64,000 bases of DNA from Mycobacterium saskatchewanense (GTDB lineage: Bacteria; Actinomycetota; Actinomycetes; Mycobacteriales; Mycobacteriaceae), in assembly GCF_010729105.1 (NCBI RefSeq), contig NZ_AP022573.1, positions 2,666,001-2,730,000 on the forward strand, written 5' to 3'. The position numbers and the translations under genes are program-made. Shown piece by piece: positions 43,780 through 54,236 of this stretch. Within the stretch, counting starts at the first letter, position 1; each line of letters starts with the position of its first letter. Under the pieces are notes generated by a model that was not told where the DNA came from, made no database searches, and was given only the letters and a program-made list of their open reading frames with translations.

Positions 43780-46352
43780 CGCTTCTTCGAGCTTTTACTC
43801 CAAGGCGTGAAAAGGGCACGCGCAGCGGACTGCTCGTTCTTGAACCAGACCTGAGCGACGGTGAGTTCGTAGGGCGGGTCGTCGGGGGTGTAGTAGAGCC
43901 GTGTGTCGGTGCGGCCCTTCACCAGCCAGCCCGCCGGGCCGCCGCCGTTGGCGGTGGCACGTGCGGACCCCGGACCGAACGGCTCGTAGGGCAATTTGCG
44001 AATCTTCTTCGTAAGTAAGTCTTTCGCCGGCGGGGCCTTCTTCGCCGGCGCACCCGTGGCGGCCGCACTTTTCTTCTCCGGCCACAGCCGCGCGGGGGGC
44101 GGCTTCTTCCCGGGCGCACCCTTGGCCGGCGGCTTTTGCAGTGGCCTTCCCTTGGCGGGCGGGGTTTTCTTGGCGGGGGGCTTCTTCGTCGGTGGTTGCT
44201 TGACGACCGGAATTCTGACTGTCGGCGCATCGTCCGCGACCGGAATCTTCGTCGTCGGTGAATCATCGGCGGGCGGAGCCTTCTTTCGCAGCAGCCGCGC
44301 GAGCAACGAAATCCTGGCCTTGGGCGCATCGGTGGGGACGGGAATGGCTGTCGTTGGCAGCTCTTCGGCACCGGGCACGTCGTGCACCTTCGGCTGGGGC
44401 TCGGCCAGAGTCTCCGGCGAGGGCTCCCCCTCGGCGGCGGGCACCCCCGTCGCCTCAAGCTCCTCCTCGACGCGTGCCACCTCCGCCGAGGGGGCCTCGT
44501 CGACAAAGACAACCTCAGAGACCGGTTCCTCTGCGACCGGAACCTCCGCCACCGCACCCACGTCATCTGCGGGCGCCGTCGCGAAGAACTCCTCACGAAC
44601 GGCAGGCTCCTCGGTAACCAGCTCTTCGGCGCCGGCCACGTCGTCCACCAACGGCCCGGGCTCAACAACAGTTTCCGGCGACGGTTCCCCGTGCGCGACG
44701 GGAACTTCCGTGGCTGAAGACCCGTCCTGAATCGGCGCCGTCGTGAAGAACTCTTCGCGGGTCGCGGCTTCCTCGGTAATCGGTTCGTCGGCGCCGGGCG
44801 CGTCTTCCACCAACGGCTGGGGCTCGGCCAGAGTCTCCGGCGAGGGCTCCCCCTCGGCGGCGGGCACCCCCGTCGCCTCAAGCTCCTCCTCGACGCGTGC
44901 CACCTCCGCCGAGGGGGCCTCGTCGACAAAGACAAACTCAGAGACCGGTTCCTCTGCGACCGGAACCTCCGCCACCGCACCCACGTCATCTGCGGGCGGC
45001 ATCGCGAAGAACTCCTCACGAACGGCAGGCTCCTCGGTAACCAGCTCTTCGGCGCCGGCCACGTCGTCCACCAACGGCCCGGGCTCAACAACAGTTTCCG
45101 GCGACGGTTCCCCGTGCGCGACGGGAACTTCCGTGGCTGAAGACCCGTCCTGAATCGGCGCCGTCGTGAAGAACTCTTCGCGGGTCGCGGCTTCCTCGGT
45201 AATCGGTTCGTCGGCGCCGGGCGCGTCTTCCACCAACGGCTGGGGCTCGGCCAGAGTCTCCGGCGAGGGCTCCCCCTCGGCGACGGGCACCCCCGTCGCC
45301 TCAAGCTCTTCCTCGACGCGTGCCACCTCCGCCGAGGGGGCCTCGTCGACAAAGACAAACTCAGAGACCGGTTCCTCTGCGACCGGAACCTCCGCCACCG
45401 CACCCACGTCCTCTGCGGGGGCTTCGCTGTCCGCCGCCGCACCCTCGACCTCAGAGGCCAATCCTTCCGGTAGCGATTCCGGCCCGGGCGCAGGCTCCTC
45501 GGACGAGGGCTCCTCGCGGGCGGCGGGATGCGTCAGCGCGAATCCTTCCGCCGACGGCTCCGACTCGCGCCCACCGGATTGCGGCAGGCCTTCGTGCTCA
45601 ACCGGAATCGACGTCGCCGGGAACACATCTGGCGCCAGATCCTGCGGTTCGGATAAAAGATCGCGGGCCGCGGCGTTCGCCGCGGCGAACGGATCCTCGA
45701 ACACCGGCCTGCGCGGCGGAGGTTCCGATTCGGCAGGGATCTGCGTCGTAGGGGCCGCCTCCGACGGCGACGTCCCCTCGGCCGGGGGCTCCTGTCCGGC
45801 AGAAATACCCGTCGTCGTTGACTCATCGTCGGCCGGAACCTTCGTCGTGAAGAACTCTTCGGGGGCCGCAGCGTTCGCCACCGCGAACGGATCCTCGAAC
45901 ATCGGCCTGGGCGGCGAAGGTTCCGGTTCGAGAGGGGTCTGCGTCGTGGGAGCCTCCTCGGCGGGGGGCATCTCCTCGGCCGGAGCATTAGTCGTGGAGA
46001 ACTCTTCGCGGGCCGCAGCGTTCGCAGCCGCGAACGCGTCCTTGGCGGCAAGCCCATCGGTCAAGGGTTCTCGCTTGGCGGGAATGTGTGTCGTCGGTGA
46101 CTCGTCCCCGGCGACCGCTTCGTTCGCCGACGGTCGCGAGGCGACCCTCGCCGTCGCGAACTCGTCATCGACCGCGCCCCTGGTGGTGAAGAGGTCCTCG
46201 ACCGCGGTGGCGGTGGTGGTCGGCCACTGCGGCCGATTCTGCGGGACGGCCGCGGCGATGTGGCGTTGGACGGGACGGGCCAGCAGCACGAGCGTAAAGC
46301 CCAGCCCCATAAGGAACGACAACCCGAACATCGACCAGTGCACGTGATTCAC
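43776..46352 (-). CDS. arfC: ArfC-like membrane protein with large acidic repeat expansion
   Basis: An 858-residue protein. The N-terminus is one transmembrane segment (HWSMFGLSFLMGLGFTLVLL). The last about 70 residues (PFGPGSARATANGGGPAGWLVKGR, then TRLYYTPDDPPYELTVAQVWFKNEQSAARALFTPW) match the conserved end of M. tuberculosis ArfC (Rv0901), which is only about 170 residues. Between them are about 500 residues of Glu/Ala/Pro/Val repeats (EDPFA-ANAAA, TTxIPV, EPSPETLAEPQP, REEFFTT), then a Lys/Pro/Ala-rich basic segment. A 423-bp tandem repeat lies within (see repeat). GTG start overlapping the arfB stop (GTGA). The arf operon is known for ammonia release and acid adaptation; the long domain's role is unknown. 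Confidence 0.85.
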   Translation of the reverse strand: MNHVHWSMFGLSFLMGLGFTLVLLARPVQRHIAAAVPQNRPQWPTTTATAVEDLFTTRGAVDDEFATARVASRPSANEAVAGDESPTTHIPAKREPLTDGLAAKDAFAAANAAAREEFSTTNAPAEEMPPAEEAPTTQTPLEPEPSPPRPMFEDPFAVANAAAPEEFFTTKVPADDESTTTGISAGQEPPAEGTSPSEAAPTTQIPAESEPPPRRPVFEDPFAAANAAARDLLSEPQDLAPDVFPATSIPVEHEGLPQSGGRESEPSAEGFALTHPAAREEPSSEEPAPGPESLPEGLASEVEGAAADSEAPAEDVGAVAEVPVAEEPVSEFVFVDEAPSAEVARVEEELEATGVPVAEGEPSPETLAEPQPLVEDAPGADEPITEEAATREEFFTTAPIQDGSSATEVPVAHGEPSPETVVEPGPLVDDVAGAEELVTEEPAVREEFFAMPPADDVGAVAEVPVAEEPVSEFVFVDEAPSAEVARVEEELEATGVPAAEGEPSPETLAEPQPLVEDAPGADEPITEEAATREEFFTTAPIQDGSSATEVPVAHGEPSPETVVEPGPLVDDVAGAEELVTEEPAVREEFFATAPADDVGAVAEVPVAEEPVSEVVFVDEAPSAEVARVEEELEATGVPAAEGEPSPETLAEPQPKVHDVPGAEELPTTAIPVPTDAPKARISLLARLLRKKAPPADDSPTTKIPVADDAPTVRIPVVKQPPTKKPPAKKTPPAKGRPLQKPPAKGAPGKKPPPARLWPEKKSAAATGAPAKKAPPAKDLLTKKIRKLPYEPFGPGSARATANGGGPAGWLVKGRTDTRLYYTPDDPPYELTVAQVWFKNEQSAARALFTPWSKSSKKR
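44375..45418 (-). repeat. 423-bp tandem repeat inside arfC, about 2.4 copies
   Basis: Identical landmarks recur at 44401, 44824 and 45247, an exact 423-bp (141-codon) period that keeps the frame. The third copy breaks off near 45412. Differences between copies are single bases, e.g. one codon changing VVFVD to FVFVD. Each unit itself contains two similar halves of about 50 residues (PSPETL-AEPQPLVEDAPGADE and PSPETV-VEPGPLVDDVAGAEE). Near-identity implies recent duplication or homogenisation. Confidence 0.9.
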
Positions 46353-46501
46353 CGCCCCCCGACCGCGCCGGGCCCGCTCGGCTCAATGGGACCTTGCCGG
46401 TTAGCGGCACGCCTGATCGCGACATTGGCGATCAGGCACGCAACCGCCGAGCCGGCCACGAAGGCAATCAGGTAGCACAACCACTCAATCATGAAGCCCA
46501 T
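46349..46501 (-). CDS. arfB: ArfB small membrane protein (Rv0900 ortholog)
   Basis: A 50-residue protein, the same length as M. tuberculosis ArfB (Rv0900). It starts MGFMIEWLCYLIAFVAGSAV and forms one transmembrane helix (residues about 5-25), followed by a short hydrophilic Arg-containing tail ending VGGR. The ATG is at 46501, 11 bp after the arfA stop; the TGA at 46349-46351 overlaps the arfC GTG. Position, length and membrane topology identify it. Confidence 0.88.
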   Translation of the reverse strand: MGFMIEWLCYLIAFVAGSAVACLIANVAIRRAANRQGPIEPSGPGAVGGR

Positions 46502-46512
46502 GCCGAATCCCC

Positions 46513-47520
46513 TTAGCTCACAACGAGTTCGACTCGACGGTTTTTGGCGCGACCATCCGCGGTGTCGTTAGGCGCGACGGGGTTGACCGAACCGAGACCC
46601 TTGACGATGAGCTGATTGGCGGCGACGCCGTGGGCCGTGAGGAAGTCGGCGACCGTTTGGGCGCGCTGGGTACTTAATGGGATGTTCATCGCTTCGGTGC
46701 CGGAATTGTCGGTGTAGCCGTTGATCGCCGCGTGCGCCGACGGGCATGCCTTGAGCTTGTCGGCGACTTGGGTCAAGATCTGCTGGTCAACCGGAGTAAG
46801 GCTGAACCCGTCGTTCCCGAAGGTGATCGGACCGCCGGTGGCCGCATTGAGGGCTGACTGCAGATCGGCGCACTGCCCGACGGCAGCGGGCGGGAGCGGT
46901 GGAGGCGCGCCCGGTGGCGGTGGTGGGACGGCACCGTTCACGGCCACCTGGTCGACGACGTACAGGTTCGACCAGATGCGCCTGGCGTCGGCCTCGATCG
47001 CATTCTTCTGGTCCTGCGATCCCGCGGTGCCCGTCAACGTAATGGTGTCCGCGTTGACCGTGAGGGTGAAGTCGAGAATGGACGCGCTGTCTTTGAAAAC
47101 CGGCTGAGCGTTGAAAAAGGCGAGCGCCACGGCATTGGGGTTGATGTGAATTTGGTCGATTATGTTCGTGCCTGGAGGCAGTGAGTCGTTGAGTGACTTG
47201 ATCAACGCGGCTTTTGCGGCGTTGTCCGGAAAGTCACCGCTGAGGGTGATGTCGTTGCCCTTGCGGACAATTGAAAGCGGCGCCAACAACAACTTCGGAC
47301 CACCCGAGTTGGCCGACGGCGCCAACGTGGGCAGCGGCCCGCTGGGCCCCGTCACCGTCTGTGCGCGGTCCAACGCGCCGTATCCGATTATCGCTATCAG
47401 CAACGGCATAACCACCACCCCGATGAGCCAGGGAAGGCCCAGCGACCGGCGATAGAACTCCGGCACCTTGTTCGACTCGGCAGTTGCGTCCGCGTCACGC
47501 AAACCGGCCTCCAAGACCAC
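46513..47520 (-). CDS. arfA: Outer-membrane-type protein ArfA/OmpATb (Rv0899 ortholog)
   Basis: A 335-residue protein close to OmpATb (326). It has an N-terminal transmembrane anchor (LPWLIGVVVMPLLIAIIGYGAL, about residues 29-50). A BON-type central domain follows (LLAPLSIVRKGNDITLSGDFPDNAAKAALI; ITLTGTAGSQDQKNAIEADAR). A Pro-rich linker leads to a C-terminal OmpA peptidoglycan-binding domain (INGYTDNSGTEAMNIPLSTQRAQTVADFL; NRRVELVVS). In M. tuberculosis the operon is needed for rapid ammonia secretion and growth at acid pH. First gene of arfA-arfB-arfC. Confidence 0.93.
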   Translation of the reverse strand: MVLEAGLRDADATAESNKVPEFYRRSLGLPWLIGVVVMPLLIAIIGYGALDRAQTVTGPSGPLPTLAPSANSGGPKLLLAPLSIVRKGNDITLSGDFPDNAAKAALIKSLNDSLPPGTNIIDQIHINPNAVALAFFNAQPVFKDSASILDFTLTVNADTITLTGTAGSQDQKNAIEADARRIWSNLYVVDQVAVNGAVPPPPPGAPPPLPPAAVGQCADLQSALNAATGGPITFGNDGFSLTPVDQQILTQVADKLKACPSAHAAINGYTDNSGTEAMNIPLSTQRAQTVADFLTAHGVAANQLIVKGLGSVNPVAPNDTADGRAKNRRVELVVS

Positions 47521-47628
47521 TATCGCCCCCTCCCTGGCTTTGCTCGTCGCCCCCAGTTCCCGCTGCAGGCGATATGCAGCCTACCCAGTAGGTCCCGCCC
47601 GAACTCTTAAGTCGGGCACACTGGAGCG

Positions 47629-47892
47629 ATGGGCAACGGCAAAAAACCGACCGACAGCGAGACGCTGGCACACATCCGCGACCTGGTCGCCGAGGAGAAA
47701 ACTCTTCGCGACCAGCTCCAGCACGGCGACATCGACACCTCGGAGGAGCATGACCGACTCCGTCGCGTCGAGATCGAGCTCGACCAGTGCTGGGACCTGC
47801 TGCGGCAGCGTCGGGCCCTTCGCGACAGCGGCGGCGACCCGCGGGAGGCGGAGGTTCGTCCGGTCGACGAGGTCGAGGGCTACCTGAACTGA
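47629..47892 (+). CDS. DUF2630 protein (Rv0898c ortholog)
   Basis: An 87-residue charged, helical protein (DSETLAHIRDLVAEEKTLRDQLQHGDI, then EEHDRLRRVEIELDQCWDLLRQRRALRDSG). It matches the DUF2630 family and Rv0898c in size and place. The last codons overlap the start of the downstream oxidoreductase, suggesting coupling. Function is unknown; the heptad-like pattern suggests a small coiled coil. Confidence 0.88.
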   Translation: MGNGKKPTDSETLAHIRDLVAEEKTLRDQLQHGDIDTSEEHDRLRRVEIELDQCWDLLRQRRALRDSGGDPREAEVRPVDEVEGYLN

Positions 47893-49457
47893 GCGAGCGT
47901 GCGCCCGACATCGACGTCGTGATCGTCGGCGGCGGCCACAACGGCCTGGTCGCGGCCGCTTACCTGGCCCGCGCGGGCCTGCGGGTGCGGTTGCTCGAGC
48001 GGTTGCCGCAGGTCGGCGGGGCTGCCGTCTCGGTGCAGGCTTTCGACGGCGTCGACGTCCGGTTGTCGCGGTATTCGTATCTCGTCAGCCTGCTGCCACC
48101 CCGCATCGTCGACGACTTGGGCGTCACGATGCGGTTGGCCAAGCGGCCGTTTTCGTCCTACACGCCCGATCCGGAGACCGATGGGCGCAGCGGCCTGCTG
48201 ATCGGCCGATCTAACACGTTCCCAGCGATCGGCGCGGCAGGTGACGAGCAGGGTTTCGCCGCGTTCTACCGGCGCTGCCGGCTGGTGACCGAGCGGTTGT
48301 GGCCGACGCTGCTCGAGCCGCTGCGCGCCCGCGAGGAGGTCCGCCGACACGTCCTGGCGGGGGGCGATCCGGACGCGGCGGCGGCGTGGCGGGCCATGGT
48401 GGACGAGCCGATCGGGCACGCCATCGCCGATGCGGTGGACAGCGACCTGGTGCGGGGGGTGATCGCGACCGATGCGCTGATCGGCACCTTCGCCCGCATG
48501 GACGATCCGGCGCTGGAGCAGAACGTCTGCTTCCTGTACCACGTGCTCGGCGGCGGCACCGGAGATTGGAACGTCCCGATCGGCGGGATGGGCTCGCTGA
48601 CGGCGGCCCTGGCAACCGCGGCCCGCGGCTCTGGAGCCGAAATCACCACCGACGCAGAGGTTTACGTCGTGCAGCCGGACGGCCTGGTGCGCTTCCGCTT
48701 GGGCGACGACGAGCACGCGGTCCGGGGTCGCTTTGTCCTGTCCGCGGTGACGCCGACGGTCCTGGCCGCGCTGTTGGGTGAGGAAACGGCACCGTCGGCC
48801 CAGGGCTCGCAGGTCAAGGTGAACATGGTGCTGCGGCGGCTGCCCGCGCTGCGGGACAGCAACGTCACCCCCGAACAGGCATTCGCCGGAACGTTCCACG
48901 CCAACGAGGCGTGGACCCAACTGGACACGGCGTACGGGCGGGCGGCGTCGGGCGAGCTACCAGATCCATTGCCGTGCGAAGCCTATTGCCACTCCCTGAC
49001 CGATCCGACCATTCTGTCGGCCGAGTTGCGTGACTCCGGGGCGCACACGATGACGGTGTTCGGCCTGCACACCCCGCACGCACTGTTCGGCGGCGCCGAC
49101 CCCGGCACGCTGCGGGAGCGACTGACGGCGTCGGTGCTCGCGTCGTTGAATTCGGTTCTGGCCGAACGGGTTCAGGACGTATTGATCGACGACGCGCACG
49201 GCCGGCCGTGCATCGAGACCACGACCACGTTCGACCTGCATCGCACGCTGGCGATGACCGACGGCAACATCTTCCACGGCGGACTGGCATGGCCGTTCGC
49301 CACCGACGACGACCCGCTGGACACCCCGGCGCGGCGCTGGGGCGTGGCCACGACCCACGAACGCATTCTGTTATGCGGCTCGGGCGCTCGCCGTGGCGGA
49401 GCGGTATCGGGTATCGGAGGTCACAACGCCGCGATGGCGGTGCTGGCCTCGCTGTGA
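47889..49457 (+). CDS. Phytoene dehydrogenase-like FAD oxidoreductase (Rv0897c ortholog)
   Basis: About 522 residues. The N-terminal dinucleotide fold VVIVGGGHNGLVAAAYLARAGLRVRLLE and the C-terminal RILLCGSGARRGGAVSGIGGHNAAM are typical of CrtI/PDS-like amine-oxidase-fold enzymes. No ATG, GTG or TTG exists in frame near the first conserved residue. The only near choices are a CTG at 47889, which overlaps the DUF2630 stop, or a GTG at 47787 that adds 34 unlikely residues. Substrate unknown; similar mycobacterial proteins lie outside carotenoid loci. Confidence 0.88.
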   Translation: MSERAPDIDVVIVGGGHNGLVAAAYLARAGLRVRLLERLPQVGGAAVSVQAFDGVDVRLSRYSYLVSLLPPRIVDDLGVTMRLAKRPFSSYTPDPETDGRSGLLIGRSNTFPAIGAAGDEQGFAAFYRRCRLVTERLWPTLLEPLRAREEVRRHVLAGGDPDAAAAWRAMVDEPIGHAIADAVDSDLVRGVIATDALIGTFARMDDPALEQNVCFLYHVLGGGTGDWNVPIGGMGSLTAALATAARGSGAEITTDAEVYVVQPDGLVRFRLGDDEHAVRGRFVLSAVTPTVLAALLGEETAPSAQGSQVKVNMVLRRLPALRDSNVTPEQAFAGTFHANEAWTQLDTAYGRAASGELPDPLPCEAYCHSLTDPTILSAELRDSGAHTMTVFGLHTPHALFGGADPGTLRERLTASVLASLNSVLAERVQDVLIDDAHGRPCIETTTTFDLHRTLAMTDGNIFHGGLAWPFATDDDPLDTPARRWGVATTHERILLCGSGARRGGAVSGIGGHNAAMAVLASL

Positions 49458-49503
49458 CTACCTCGTCCCACGACGAGCGTCCCTATTTGTACGCCTTTGG
49501 CGG

Positions 49504-49523
49504 CGTGTCTCCGTACAGACACG
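49504..49523. terminator. Hairpin between convergent Rv0897c-type gene and gltA2
   Basis: CGTGTCT and AGACACG form a perfect 7-bp stem with loop CCGTAC, placed between the two convergent gene ends. It lacks a U tract, so terminator function is tentative. Confidence 0.4.
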
Positions 49524-49553
49524 GTCGCTCGCCGGCGGAGGCCGTCGGTGAAC

Positions 49554-50849
<1,296 letters not shown>

Positions 50850-51305
50850 GAGAACCCCTTTGCGCTCTGGCTGGAATGGCTGCACTGACCCAGTGCCTAT
50901 GACAGAAGGTAGTCGTTATGGCGACGGTGCGCCTGCCCGGGGTGGTGTCTGGGGACGTTCCTCAGCGATCCATCAGGTGACCCGGTGGCGGTCGGGGCCG
51001 CCGACGGCCCAGCATCACACCGGCCCGGCCGTCGACGTGCCCGCTGACGACTCCAAATCCGACCCTCCCGAACCCCCACGCCGCGACGGCGACCAGGGAC
51101 AGCCAGGCCCTGGCGGTCCTGGGCAACCAGCCGGAGAAGACGCCGCCGGCCAGGGCGCAGACGGACGCTGTCCCCCTTCTCGGTCCCCTCGTGCGAATGC
51201 CGGATCTCAGAACCGCTGACGGGCGTAACTGGTTTTGGCGCGCAGGTCGCCGGATCTGGCATGAGCGGTGGGAACTCCCCCGTACCCTCGCGGCCCGGCC
51301 GGGCG
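50850..51305. other. 456-bp region without a supported gene
   Basis: Minus-strand frames (e.g. 50962-51360) contain one hydrophobic patch but no recognised family; I do not call a gene. In M. tuberculosis other genes occupy this side of gltA2. It contains the gltA2 promoter region. Confidence 0.45.
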
Positions 51306-52184
51306 TCAGGCCAAACCGAAGAGTCGAGCGGCGTTGTCGTAAAGCACTCTTCGCAGCCACTCGTCATCGACGCCGGGCAGCCGGGTCAGGACGCGCATCG
51401 CCTCGACGAAGCCATACGGGATGTTGGGAAAATCACTTCCGAAAAGGATGCGGTCGGCGTGGTCGCGAAGCCGGCCGTATTCCGACGGCGGGAAGGGCAT
51501 GGTTTCCTCCACGAAGGGGGTGAACGCCATCGTGGTGTCGAGTCGCACGTCGTCGTACCGCTCGGCCAGGTCGAGGAAGTCGGTGTATTCGGGCATCCCG
51601 AGGTGGGCGACGATCAGGCGCAGGCGGGGATGGGCTGCCAGCAGCGCCGCGACCGGTTCGGCGCCGGTGTACGCGCCGGCGACGGGACCGGAGCCGCAGT
51701 GGATGACGACGGGAATGCACGCATCCTCGATGGCGCCCCACGCCCGATCCAGCAGCGGATCGGCCGGGCTGAACCGGCCGACCTGAATATGGACCTTGAA
51801 GACCCGCGCGCCGAGGTCGATGGCCCGCCCCACATAGCCCTCGACGCCGGGCTCGGGGTAGAGCGTCGCCGTGTGCAGGCAGTCCGGCGTCGCCGCGGCG
51901 AACGCCGCCGCCCATTGATTCAGCCAGGCCGCCATCTCCGGTTTGTGTGGGTAGACCAGCGAGGTGAATGCGCGCACCCCGAACCCGCGCAACGTGCGAA
52001 GCCGCTCCTGCTCGTCGGCGCGGTAGGCGATCGGCCAACGGCGCCCAACAAGGGGCCCGGCGTCATCGAAGTACTGCCAAACCTTGTCCATCACCGGCTT
52101 GGGCATGAAATGCGTGTGCACGTCGACGATCCCGGGCAGCCCGAGCGACCGCCAGATCTGACGCACCGATTCCGTCTCGTCCAT
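51306..52184 (-). CDS. Amidohydrolase-family metal-dependent hydrolase (amidohydrolase_2)
   Basis: A 292-residue TIM-barrel hydrolase/decarboxylase. The N-terminal metal pair is IVDVHTHFMPK (about residue 19), a later His is in IPVVIHCGSG (about 158), LIVAHLGMPEYTDFL (about 190) holds the next ligand and the final Asp is in RILFGSDFPNIPYG (about 248). This is the ACMSD-like/amidohydrolase_2 branch. It lies between gltA2 and pdxH on the same strand. Substrate unknown. Confidence 0.88.
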   Translation of the reverse strand: MDETESVRQIWRSLGLPGIVDVHTHFMPKPVMDKVWQYFDDAGPLVGRRWPIAYRADEQERLRTLRGFGVRAFTSLVYPHKPEMAAWLNQWAAAFAAATPDCLHTATLYPEPGVEGYVGRAIDLGARVFKVHIQVGRFSPADPLLDRAWGAIEDACIPVVIHCGSGPVAGAYTGAEPVAALLAAHPRLRLIVAHLGMPEYTDFLDLAERYDDVRLDTTMAFTPFVEETMPFPPSEYGRLRDHADRILFGSDFPNIPYGFVEAMRVLTRLPGVDDEWLRRVLYDNAARLFGLA

Positions 52185-52250
52185 CGTTCGCCAGGATGGC
52201 AGTCCCGCTCGAAGCCGGGCAGTTCACCCGCCGCGCATCGACACGGGGCG

Positions 52251-52922
52251 TCAGGGCTGTAGGCGCTCGATCCGATCCCCGACAACCCGGATACGGTTGT
52301 GCAGCCGGTTCTCCCGCCCCTGCCAGAATTCGACCGCCTCGGGTGCGAGCAGGTATCCGCCCCAGTGGGGCGGCACCGGCACGCTTTCCACGTCGGCGAA
52401 CCGCTCGGTGACCTCTTTGAGCTGGTCGAGCAGGGCCGCGCGCGACGCGATCGGGCGTGATTGGTGGGACGCCCACGCGCCCAGTTGGGAGCCTCGCGGC
52501 CGCTTGGCCCAGTAGTCCTCGGTGACCTGGGGGTCCACCTTGCTCACGGGACCGCGAAGGTGCACCTGCCGACCCAGCTGAAACCAGGGGAAAGTCACCG
52601 ACGCGTAGGGCGTCGCCGCGAGTTCGACACCCTTGGCCGAGTCGTAGTTGGTGAAGAAAGTGATGCCGGTCTCGTCGACGCTCTTGCACAGCACCGTCCG
52701 GCTGACCGGCCGGCCGTCGACGACGGTAGCCAGCACCATGGCGTTGGGCTCGGCAACTCCCGATCCTTCGGCGTCATCGATCCACCTGCGCAGCAGGGCC
52801 ACCCAACCGTCGTCCAGCCAGCCCACGTCGAGGTCCGGGCTGCCGTCCTTCTCGACGGACCCGTACTCCACGCGCATCCGCTGCAGGTGTTCTTTGCCGG
52901 TTCCGGCGTCTGGTCCCGCCAT
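52251..52922 (-). CDS. pdxH: Pyridoxamine 5'-phosphate oxidase
   Basis: A 223-residue FMN enzyme that oxidises PNP/PMP to pyridoxal 5'-phosphate. Conserved blocks: [39 protein letters not shown] (FMN contact, about residues 60-100), [16 protein letters not shown] (about 110), [18 protein letters not shown] (about 140), [28 protein letters not shown] (about 185). Length matches Rv2607 (224). The start ATG at 52922 (MAGPDAG) is chosen. It is divergent from citA by 71 bp. Confidence 0.93.
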   Translation of the reverse strand: MAGPDAGTGKEHLQRMRVEYGSVEKDGSPDLDVGWLDDGWVALLRRWIDDAEGSGVAEPNAMVLATVVDGRPVSRTVLCKSVDETGITFFTNYDSAKGVELAATPYASVTFPWFQLGRQVHLRGPVSKVDPQVTEDYWAKRPRGSQLGAWASHQSRPIASRAALLDQLKEVTERFADVESVPVPPHWGGYLLAPEAVEFWQGRENRLHNRIRVVGDRIERLQP

Positions 52923-52993
52923 CGCGCCAACGCTACCGGTGTAGCTACCGGCCGGTAGCATCGGCCCGAGGGTGGGGTGCGAGAATTTTTCGC

Positions 52994-54115
52994 ATGACTG
53001 TGGTTCCCGAGAATTTCGTGCCCGGACTGGAGGGCGTGGTCGCTTTCACGACCGAAATCGCCGAGCCGGACAAGAACGGCGGCGCGCTGCGCTACCGCGG
53101 CGTCGACATCCAGGACCTGGTGAACCAGCAGGTCACCTTCGGCGACGTCTGGGCGTTGCTGGTCGACGGCAAGTTCGGCCACGGGCTGCCCCCCGCCGAG
53201 CCGTTCCCGTTGCCGATTCACACGGGTGATGTCCGAGTCGACGTGCAGGCCGGGCTGGCGATGCTGGCGCCGATCTGGGGCTACAAGCCGCTCCTGGACA
53301 CCGACGAGGCCGTCGCCCGCAATCAGCTGGCCCGGGCATCGGTGATGGCCCTGTCGTACGTGGCGCAGTCGGCGCGCGGCATCTACCAACCGGCGGTCCC
53401 GCAGCGGGTCATCGACGAATGCCCAACGGTGACGGCGCGTTTCATGACCCGATGGCAGGGCGAGCCGGACCCGCGGCACGTGGAGGCGATTGACGCGTAC
53501 TGGGTGTCGGCCGCGGAGCACGGTATGAACGCCTCGACGTTCACCGCCCGTGTTATCGCCTCGACTGGAGCGGACGTCGCGGCGGCGCTGTCGGGAGCGA
53601 TCGGCGCGATGAGCGGACCGCTGCACGGCGGGGCGCCCGCGCGGGTCCTGCCGATGATCGAAGAGGTCGAGCGCACCGGTGACGCGCGCGCCCTGGTCAA
53701 GGGCATCCTCGACCGCGGTGAGAAGTTGATGGGATTCGGGCACCGGGTCTACCGGGCGGAGGACCCCCGCGCGCGGGTGCTGCGCGCCACCGCCGAGCGG
53801 CTGGGCGCACCCCGCCACGAGGTCGCGGTCGCGCTGGAACAGGCTGCCTTGGCCGAGTTGCGGGAGCGTCGTCCGGACCGGGCCATCGAGACCAATGTCG
53901 AATTCTGGGCCGCCGTGATCCTGGACTTCGCCCGGGTGCCGGCCAACATGATGCCCGCGATGTTTACCTGTGGACGCACCGCGGGCTGGTGCGCGCACAT
54001 CCTCGAGCAGAAGCGGCTGGGCAAGTTGGTCCGCCCGTCCGCGATCTACGTGGGCCCCGGCCCGCGCAGCCCGGAAGCCGTCGAAGGCTGGGACCGGGTC
54101 CTCACTCACGCCTGA
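52994..54115 (+). CDS. citA: Citrate synthase CitA (citrate synthase 2 family)
   Basis: A 373-residue citrate synthase, same length as Rv0889c. It is of the shorter 2-methylcitrate/citrate synthase type: [19 protein letters not shown] (His about residue 214), [20 protein letters not shown] (about 245), [22 protein letters not shown] (catalytic Asp about 315). The N-terminal [12 protein letters not shown] motif is present. It may form citrate or methylcitrate. ATG at 52994. A second citrate synthase, gltA2, is about 2.1 kb away. Confidence 0.92.
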   Translation: MTVVPENFVPGLEGVVAFTTEIAEPDKNGGALRYRGVDIQDLVNQQVTFGDVWALLVDGKFGHGLPPAEPFPLPIHTGDVRVDVQAGLAMLAPIWGYKPLLDTDEAVARNQLARASVMALSYVAQSARGIYQPAVPQRVIDECPTVTARFMTRWQGEPDPRHVEAIDAYWVSAAEHGMNASTFTARVIASTGADVAAALSGAIGAMSGPLHGGAPARVLPMIEEVERTGDARALVKGILDRGEKLMGFGHRVYRAEDPRARVLRATAERLGAPRHEVAVALEQAALAELRERRPDRAIETNVEFWAAVILDFARVPANMMPAMFTCGRTAGWCAHILEQKRLGKLVRPSAIYVGPGPRSPEAVEGWDRVLTHA

Positions 54116-54236
54116 ACGTTGTCGGTACCCCGCGCTTGAATGGTCCCGGGCCGCGATGAGTTTGTGTCGCGACCGCGGTCAATAACCGTGAGCCAGTCAT
54201 CGGGCTGGCACGGAAACCGACAGCAGGGAGACCACT

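Noticed and set aside
44375..45418. Possible CRISPR-like array
   Set aside because: Units are 423 bp with no spacers and keep one reading frame; it is a coding tandem repeat.
45166..46347. 393-codon plus-strand open frame opposite arfC, and shorter ones at 43996-44730 and 44743-45153
   Set aside because: They are antisense shadows of the repetitive arfC gene, Ser/Thr/Gly-rich, without start signals or family similarity; the minus strand has the known ends and operon context.
49466..49540. Possible third copy of the 60-bp repeat
   Set aside because: Only GGCGTGTC and loose flanking similarity; the block spacing of copies A and B is not kept. The perfect hairpin there is listed separately as a tentative terminator.
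50962..51360. 132-codon minus-strand open frame with a hydrophobic patch
   Set aside because: Overlaps the amidohydrolase 3' end, Arg-rich outside the patch, no family similarity; not enough support.
54130..54185. GTTTGTGTCGCG-containing stretch resembling one end of the 60-bp repeat
   Set aside because: Only one block matches and the rest does not align; likely chance in GC-rich DNA.
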